From positions 1-35,992 of the forward strand of contig JAFAZZ010000179.1 in the NCBI GenBank assembly GCA_019239375.1: a stretch of DNA of 35,992 bases, in the 5' to 3' direction. Shown in pieces: positions 31,762 to 35,992 of the stretch. The notes beneath the pieces were generated by a model that did not search any database, was not told the DNA's origin, and saw only the letters and a program-made list of their open reading frames with translations. The stretch's first letter is position 1; every line of letters begins with the position of its first letter. Source of the DNA: Solirubrobacterales bacterium. Its GTDB lineage: Bacteria; Actinomycetota; Thermoleophilia; Solirubrobacterales; Solirubrobacteraceae. Made by a program: the position numbers and the translations under genes.

Positions 31762-33230
31762 ACGCGAGCGGCGGCAAGGTCGAGTACGAGCCGGTCATCG
31801 GGCTGGAGATCCACGTCCAGCTCAGCACCCGGACCAAGATGTTCTGCGGCTGTGCCTTGTCATGGGGTGACCCGCCGAACACGCACACCTGCCCGACGTG
31901 CCTCGGGCTGCCGGGGGCGCTTCCGGTGGTCAACGAGCGGGCGATCCACTACGGGATCATGATCGGGCTCGCCCTTGAGTGCGAGATCGCCGAGCGATCG
32001 CTGTTTCACCGCAAGAATTACTTCTATCCCGACCTGCCCAAGGGCTACCAGATCTCCCAGTACGACGTTCCGCTGTGCCGAGGTGGGCGGCTGGGCGACG
32101 TACGTATCCATCGCGTGCACTTGGAGGAGGACGCGGCCAAGCTCAACCACCTGGGGACGAGTGGCCGCATCCACGGCTCGGACCGCAGTTGGGTCGACTT
32201 CAACCGCGGCGGCACGCCGCTGGTGGAAATCGTCACCGAGCCCGACATCCGCTCCCCCGAGCAGGCCCGCGAGTGGCTCATCCTCCTGCGCACGACGCTT
32301 CGCCAGCTGGGCGTCTCAGACGTCGACATGTCCCAGGGATCGTTGCGTTGCGATGCCAACGTCTCGATCCGGCCGGCTGGTTCAACCGCACTCGGGACCA
32401 AGACCGAGCTCAAGAACATGAACTCGTTCGCGTTTCTGGAGAGCGGGGTCAAGGCGGAGATCGAGCGCCAGAAGCGGCTGCTCGAGGAGGGGGAGCCGGT
32501 TGTCCAGGAGACCCTGCACTTCGATCCGCGCACGGGCAACCTGACCCCGCTGCGCTCAAAGGAGGAAGCGCACGACTACCGCTACTTCCCCGAGCCCGAC
32601 CTGGTGCCGCTGATGACCAGCGAGGAGACGCTCGCGGCCGCTCGCGCGGACATGCCGCGAGAACTCCCGGCCGAACGGGCGTCGCGGTTCGAGCACGAGC
32701 TCGGCCTGCGCGCCGACACGGCGCGGTTGTTCGCGTTCCGCGCTGAGCTCGGCGACTACTTCGAGCGCGCACTGGCCGCCGCGGCGCAGAACGGCCGAGA
32801 CGGCGGGCCTGGGCTCGAACCGGCCGAGCTGTCCAACTGGATCGCTCCGCTGGTTGAGCGCATCGGCTCGGACACCGATCCCGCCGGCAGCAACGTCACG
32901 CCGGAGAGCCTGGCCGTGCTGGCCTCGATGGTCAAGGCCAAGGAGATCAGCCGCGATGCGGCGCGGGAGGTGCTGACGCTGCTGGTGCACGAGGGGGGCA
33001 ACCCGCGGGTGATTGTCGAGCGCGAGGGGTTGAGCGCAATTACCGCCGAGGAGGACGGCCTGGCTGAGCTCGTCGATCGGGCCATCGCCGCCGACCCGGC
33101 TGCGGCCGATCAAGTCCGCGGCGGCAACCGGAAGGCGATCGGGCCACTAGTCGGCTACGTGATGCGCGAGACCAAGGGCCGCGCGGACGGGGGCGAGGTC
33201 ACCCGTCTGATCCTCGAGCGCCTGGGGTAG
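31758..33230 (+). CDS. gatB: Asp-tRNA(Asn)/Glu-tRNA(Gln) amidotransferase subunit B
   Basis: tRNA-binding kinase/amidase subunit of 490 residues that activates the Asp or Glu side chain on tRNA. Motifs in order: [30 protein letters not shown], the [19 protein letters not shown] segment, [31 protein letters not shown], and [12 protein letters not shown]. The C-terminal helical and YqeY-like region ends in [20 protein letters not shown]. The ATG at 31758 overlaps gatA by four bases; the frame upstream is inside gatA. Its last 32 bases overlap the end of the opposite-strand LuxR-type gene. Confidence 0.97.
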   Translation: MNASGGKVEYEPVIGLEIHVQLSTRTKMFCGCALSWGDPPNTHTCPTCLGLPGALPVVNERAIHYGIMIGLALECEIAERSLFHRKNYFYPDLPKGYQISQYDVPLCRGGRLGDVRIHRVHLEEDAAKLNHLGTSGRIHGSDRSWVDFNRGGTPLVEIVTEPDIRSPEQAREWLILLRTTLRQLGVSDVDMSQGSLRCDANVSIRPAGSTALGTKTELKNMNSFAFLESGVKAEIERQKRLLEEGEPVVQETLHFDPRTGNLTPLRSKEEAHDYRYFPEPDLVPLMTSEETLAAARADMPRELPAERASRFEHELGLRADTARLFAFRAELGDYFERALAAAAQNGRDGGPGLEPAELSNWIAPLVERIGSDTDPAGSNVTPESLAVLASMVKAKEISRDAAREVLTLLVHEGGNPRVIVEREGLSAITAEEDGLAELVDRAIAADPAAADQVRGGNRKAIGPLVGYVMRETKGRADGGEVTRLILERLG

Positions 33231-35992
33231 AGGTCAGATCCCGCGGCGTCGCGGACGCGTCCGCCACCGCAACCGCATGCCGGGTGACGGGGTCGGGCGC
33301 GGGGCGCCCATGACCACCCGACAGCTGCTTCGCCAGCTCCTCGCGGGTGGCGACGCCGAGCTTGGAATAGATGTTCCTAAGGTGGAACTCCACAGTCTTC
33401 GGCGTCACGAACAGCGCCGCCGAGATTTGACGCGTGGTCAAGCCGCCTGCGGCCAGCTTGGCCACCCGTCGCTGGCTAGGCGTCAGAGCATCGGCGCCGA
33501 CCAGTGCGGCTCGCCGCGGACGTGCTCCGGCTGCGATCAGCTCCGTGCGGGCCCGCGACTCCAGAACGCTGGCGCCACCTCGGTGGCTGAGATCGAGACC
33601 CAGGCGAAGCGGATCGCGGGCCTCGCGCCGACGGTTGGCCCGCCGCAATGCGGCGCCGTAGTCAATTAAGGCGCGTACGTACTCGAGACGGCTGGGCTGA
33701 GAGCCCCCGAGCGCGACAGCCTCAGCGAGCCGCTCGATGCCGTTACGCTCACGGCCCAGCGCAAGACCAAGAATCCGCAGGTCGCGAATGACGATCCTCG
33801 TCACGCCGCTATTCTGCGCGCGCTCGAGCTCGTCCTCGACGAGCTCCCGCGCCCGGTCGGGTTCACCGAGCGCCAGGTGGGCGAGCGCCGCGGTCGAGCG
33901 CCAGGCCGTCGCTCCAGGACTGGCGTCCGCGAGCTCTTCCCCGAGCACCGCCGCGGCGTGCATCGCGTCCTGGAGTGCGTCCTGCGGACGGTGCTGGGCG
34001 AGCCTCAACTGGGCGCGCGCGTCGAGCACCACGGCCCGGAGGACCGAATCGCGCCGTCCGCTGCATTCGAGCGAAGCCAGAATCGCTTCCGCCTGCTCGA
34101 GGCGTCCGCGTTCGACATGGCAGCGCGCGAGCGCCGCCAGCGCGCCGTGTGAATGTCCGCCAGCCATCGCGCCATCGAGCACCTTGGCGACGTCGGCCTC
34201 GGCCTCGGTGACCCTCCCCTGTTCGTACAAGGCGCAGGCGCGGGCAGCAGTCAGCAGCTCGTGAGCCACCCGCGGGGAAGCGTTGCTGCCGAGGTCGAGT
34301 ACCGCGTCAGTTATTTCGAGCGATCTTTCGAGATCGTCGGCGATCAGCAGCCCGGTAGCCAGCAGCGGCCCACTAAGCGGTGCGCAGTTGTGCAATTGGA
34401 GCAAGCTTCCGTCGCCCCACGCCAGCTCGCCGAGTTCGGCGATGGTGGGGCGCGGTGCTCCTCGCAACGCGTCCAACACCAGCGTGTGCGCGATCGCGGC
34501 CCGTGCGCGTGGTCCCGGAGCTTTCGCTCGGTCGGCAATCAGCTCATCGCGGAGCTCTAGCGCCTCCGTGCTGAGCTGTGGGACCAAGCCCGCAGCCATG
34601 ACGTAAGCAGCCCGCAGCTCGGTCCCTCGCTCGGAGCCTCCGTCGAGCTCATCGAGGCCTGCGCGTAGGACGTCGGCTGCGGCCCAGAAGTTGCCCTGTG
34701 CGCATAGAGCTCGCCCGTGGGCGAGCGCCAGTTCCGCTCGACCTTCCGGATGCTCGCTGATCCGCCGCGCCTCGCTTAGACGATCGGTCGCATGAGGCAG
34801 CCCCGCCTCTGCTTCCGCGCTGGCAAGGTCGCGGAGCAGCTCGACCCTTGTGGCCTGCGCTGGTTGCTCGGCCAGGGCACGGCGGAGCAGGCGGATTGCT
34901 CGCTCGGGCTCTCCCGACCGCCGCGCAGCCTCGCCAGCTTCGCGCAGCACAGAGACTGCGGCGGCATCGTTGCCGGCCGGGGCCTCAAGGAGATGGACGG
35001 CGATCAACTCAGCGTCGGCGTGGTCCCGGGCGAGAATCCGCGCTGCGCGGAGGTGAGCATGCGCGCGCTCGAATGGCGCCAGCGTAGCCCTGATCGCGTT
35101 GCCGAGCATCGGCTGGGCGAACGAAAGCGAGATCCCCGGCGCGAGCAGGTGCATCGCGGCCAGGTCGCGGGCGGCGAATAGGACCGCCTCGGAATCGAGT
35201 GCTGTCAGTTCGGCGACACGGGCCATCGATGCGGCGTCACCCAGGACGGCGACTGCTTCGGCCACGGCTCGGGTGCCCGCCGGCACGGATTCGAGCCGCG
35301 CGGCCACCGCGTCGCGAACGACGTCGGGGACGATATCCCCGACCCCGGATGCGGGCGCTGCCGTCCGCGCCTGCTCGTCCTCGGCGAGTACGGACAGCAG
35401 TTCGGTGAGCAGGAATGGGTTCCCGCCGCTCGCCTGCGCACACGACGCGCTGAACTCTGTAGAGGCGAGCGGAAAGCGTCGGCGCACGACGCGGGCCACG
35501 CCACCTACCCCGAGGGGCGCCAGCTGGAGCAGCCTGCCCGCGCCGGCACGCCGCAGTGTTGCCAATTCCCGCGGTTCGGCGGATCGCTCACCGGGCGTGG
35601 ACGCAAGCACGATCGAGATGGGGAGCTGCGCCGCTCGCTCGGCCACGTAAGCGAGGAAGCGCAGCGACGGTCGGTCGGCAAAGTGCAGGTCATCGATCAG
35701 GATGGCCAGCGCGCCGCTCTGCTCGCGGTGTGGGCGCGGGCCAGCGAGGTGCTGTGTGATTTGGAAGAGACCGTGAATTAGTGGGTACTGGCGCCCGTCA
35801 GCCTCGGTCGATCCGCGCCCGATGTCATCGCGCAGCGCCGTTGCGAGCGCAGCCGCATCTTGCCGCAGCGGGTCGTCGTCGTCCAGCGAGATGCGCAGCG
35901 GTTCGAACAGCCGCATGGCCAGGCAGAAGGGCCACTCGCGCTCGAGTTCCGCGCCGGCTGCGCTGAGGACGCGCATCCCCGATTCGCGCGCG
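33199..35992 (-). CDS. Large LuxR-family ATP-binding transcriptional regulator (5' end beyond window)
   Basis: The visible 930 residues are the C-terminal majority of a LAL-type regulator. The frame runs open to the window edge (ARESGMRVLSAAGAELEREW), so the start and the Walker A site lie outside. The visible N-terminal part is the ATPase core: Walker B-like ILIDDLHFAD, then VLASTPGERS, and SGGNPFLLTELL. A long Ala/Leu-rich helical repeat region (TPR-like, about 500 residues) follows. The LuxR helix-turn-helix is near the end (ALTPSQRRVAKLAAGGLTTR, then VTPKTVEFHLRNIYSKLGV). The inducer is unknown. Its stop at 33199 lies inside the 3' end of gatB on the other strand. Confidence 0.93.
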   Translation of the reverse strand, partial: ARESGMRVLSAAGAELEREWPFCLAMRLFEPLRISLDDDDPLRQDAAALATALRDDIGRGSTEADGRQYPLIHGLFQITQHLAGPRPHREQSGALAILIDDLHFADRPSLRFLAYVAERAAQLPISIVLASTPGERSAEPRELATLRRAGAGRLLQLAPLGVGGVARVVRRRFPLASTEFSASCAQASGGNPFLLTELLSVLAEDEQARTAAPASGVGDIVPDVVRDAVAARLESVPAGTRAVAEAVAVLGDAASMARVAELTALDSEAVLFAARDLAAMHLLAPGISLSFAQPMLGNAIRATLAPFERAHAHLRAARILARDHADAELIAVHLLEAPAGNDAAAVSVLREAGEAARRSGEPERAIRLLRRALAEQPAQATRVELLRDLASAEAEAGLPHATDRLSEARRISEHPEGRAELALAHGRALCAQGNFWAAADVLRAGLDELDGGSERGTELRAAYVMAAGLVPQLSTEALELRDELIADRAKAPGPRARAAIAHTLVLDALRGAPRPTIAELGELAWGDGSLLQLHNCAPLSGPLLATGLLIADDLERSLEITDAVLDLGSNASPRVAHELLTAARACALYEQGRVTEAEADVAKVLDGAMAGGHSHGALAALARCHVERGRLEQAEAILASLECSGRRDSVLRAVVLDARAQLRLAQHRPQDALQDAMHAAAVLGEELADASPGATAWRSTAALAHLALGEPDRARELVEDELERAQNSGVTRIVIRDLRILGLALGRERNGIERLAEAVALGGSQPSRLEYVRALIDYGAALRRANRRREARDPLRLGLDLSHRGGASVLESRARTELIAAGARPRRAALVGADALTPSQRRVAKLAAGGLTTRQISAALFVTPKTVEFHLRNIYSKLGVATREELAKQLSGGHGRPAPDPVTRHAVAVADASATPRDLTSTPGARGSDG

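Noticed and set aside
1-35992. tRNA genes, rRNA genes or integrase attachment sites
   Set aside because: No T-loop-like GTTCGAATC contexts with matching acceptor stems, rRNA segments or integrase genes were recognised by eye.

Overview
The window is a gene-dense, very GC-rich stretch of actinobacterial-type chromosome. Class Thermoleophilia (Solirubrobacterales-like) is my best guess. The basis is gene content and style: GTG/TTG starts with 4-bp stop/start overlaps, a c-di-AMP riboswitch before a cell-wall protein, a GatCAB amidotransferase, a three-subunit transhydrogenase and a PcrA helicase with a C-terminal tail domain. No rRNA, tRNA, phage or insertion-sequence gene was seen. The taxonomic call is inference only.

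Layout. (1) 1-9012, potassium and cation homeostasis: a minus-strand kdp operon (26-aa ORF, kdpF, kdpA, kdpC cut by the window edge) with no kdpB between kdpA and kdpC; a divergent kup; then a minus-strand operon of four genes joined by 4-bp overlaps (CaCA-type exchanger, deacetylase-like protein, KdpD-like kinase without the KdpD/Usp input domains, KdpE-like regulator). (2) 9134-10634: a nucleotidyltransferase-like protein and a PAP2 phosphatase. (3) 10642-17038, a cobalamin locus: a PduO-type adenosyltransferase faces a cobalamin riboswitch and five genes for an ECF-type importer. Two small secreted or lipid-anchored proteins carry transcobalamin-C-terminal-like (DUF4430) domains. They are followed by EcfT, a double EcfA ATPase, and an S-component fused to a six-repeat alpha/alpha toroid like the N-terminal domain of animal transcobalamin. 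(4) 17085-20007: pntAA-pntAB-pntB. (5) 20139-21244: c-di-AMP riboswitch and a peptidoglycan-binding/M23-like protein. (6) 21289-28998: folP, a divergent Rho-like protein, a queuosine-salvage protein on the opposite strand, pcrA/uvrD interrupted by an intein, and folD. (7) 29034-33230: two small membrane proteins and gatC-gatA-gatB. (8) 33199-35992: a large LuxR-family ATPase regulator, cut at its 5' end by the window edge.

The most interesting system is the riboswitch-controlled cobalamin importer. Both structural halves of animal B12 carriers (alpha toroid and beta domain) appear as separate extracytoplasmic parts in one bacterial operon, which suggests a surface capture device feeding an ECF transporter. 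Second is the helicase intein: it keeps its splicing blocks, but where a homing endonuclease usually sits it has two in-frame tandem-repeat arrays flanking a palindromic element. The 3' end of the same helicase gene is tandemly duplicated downstream.
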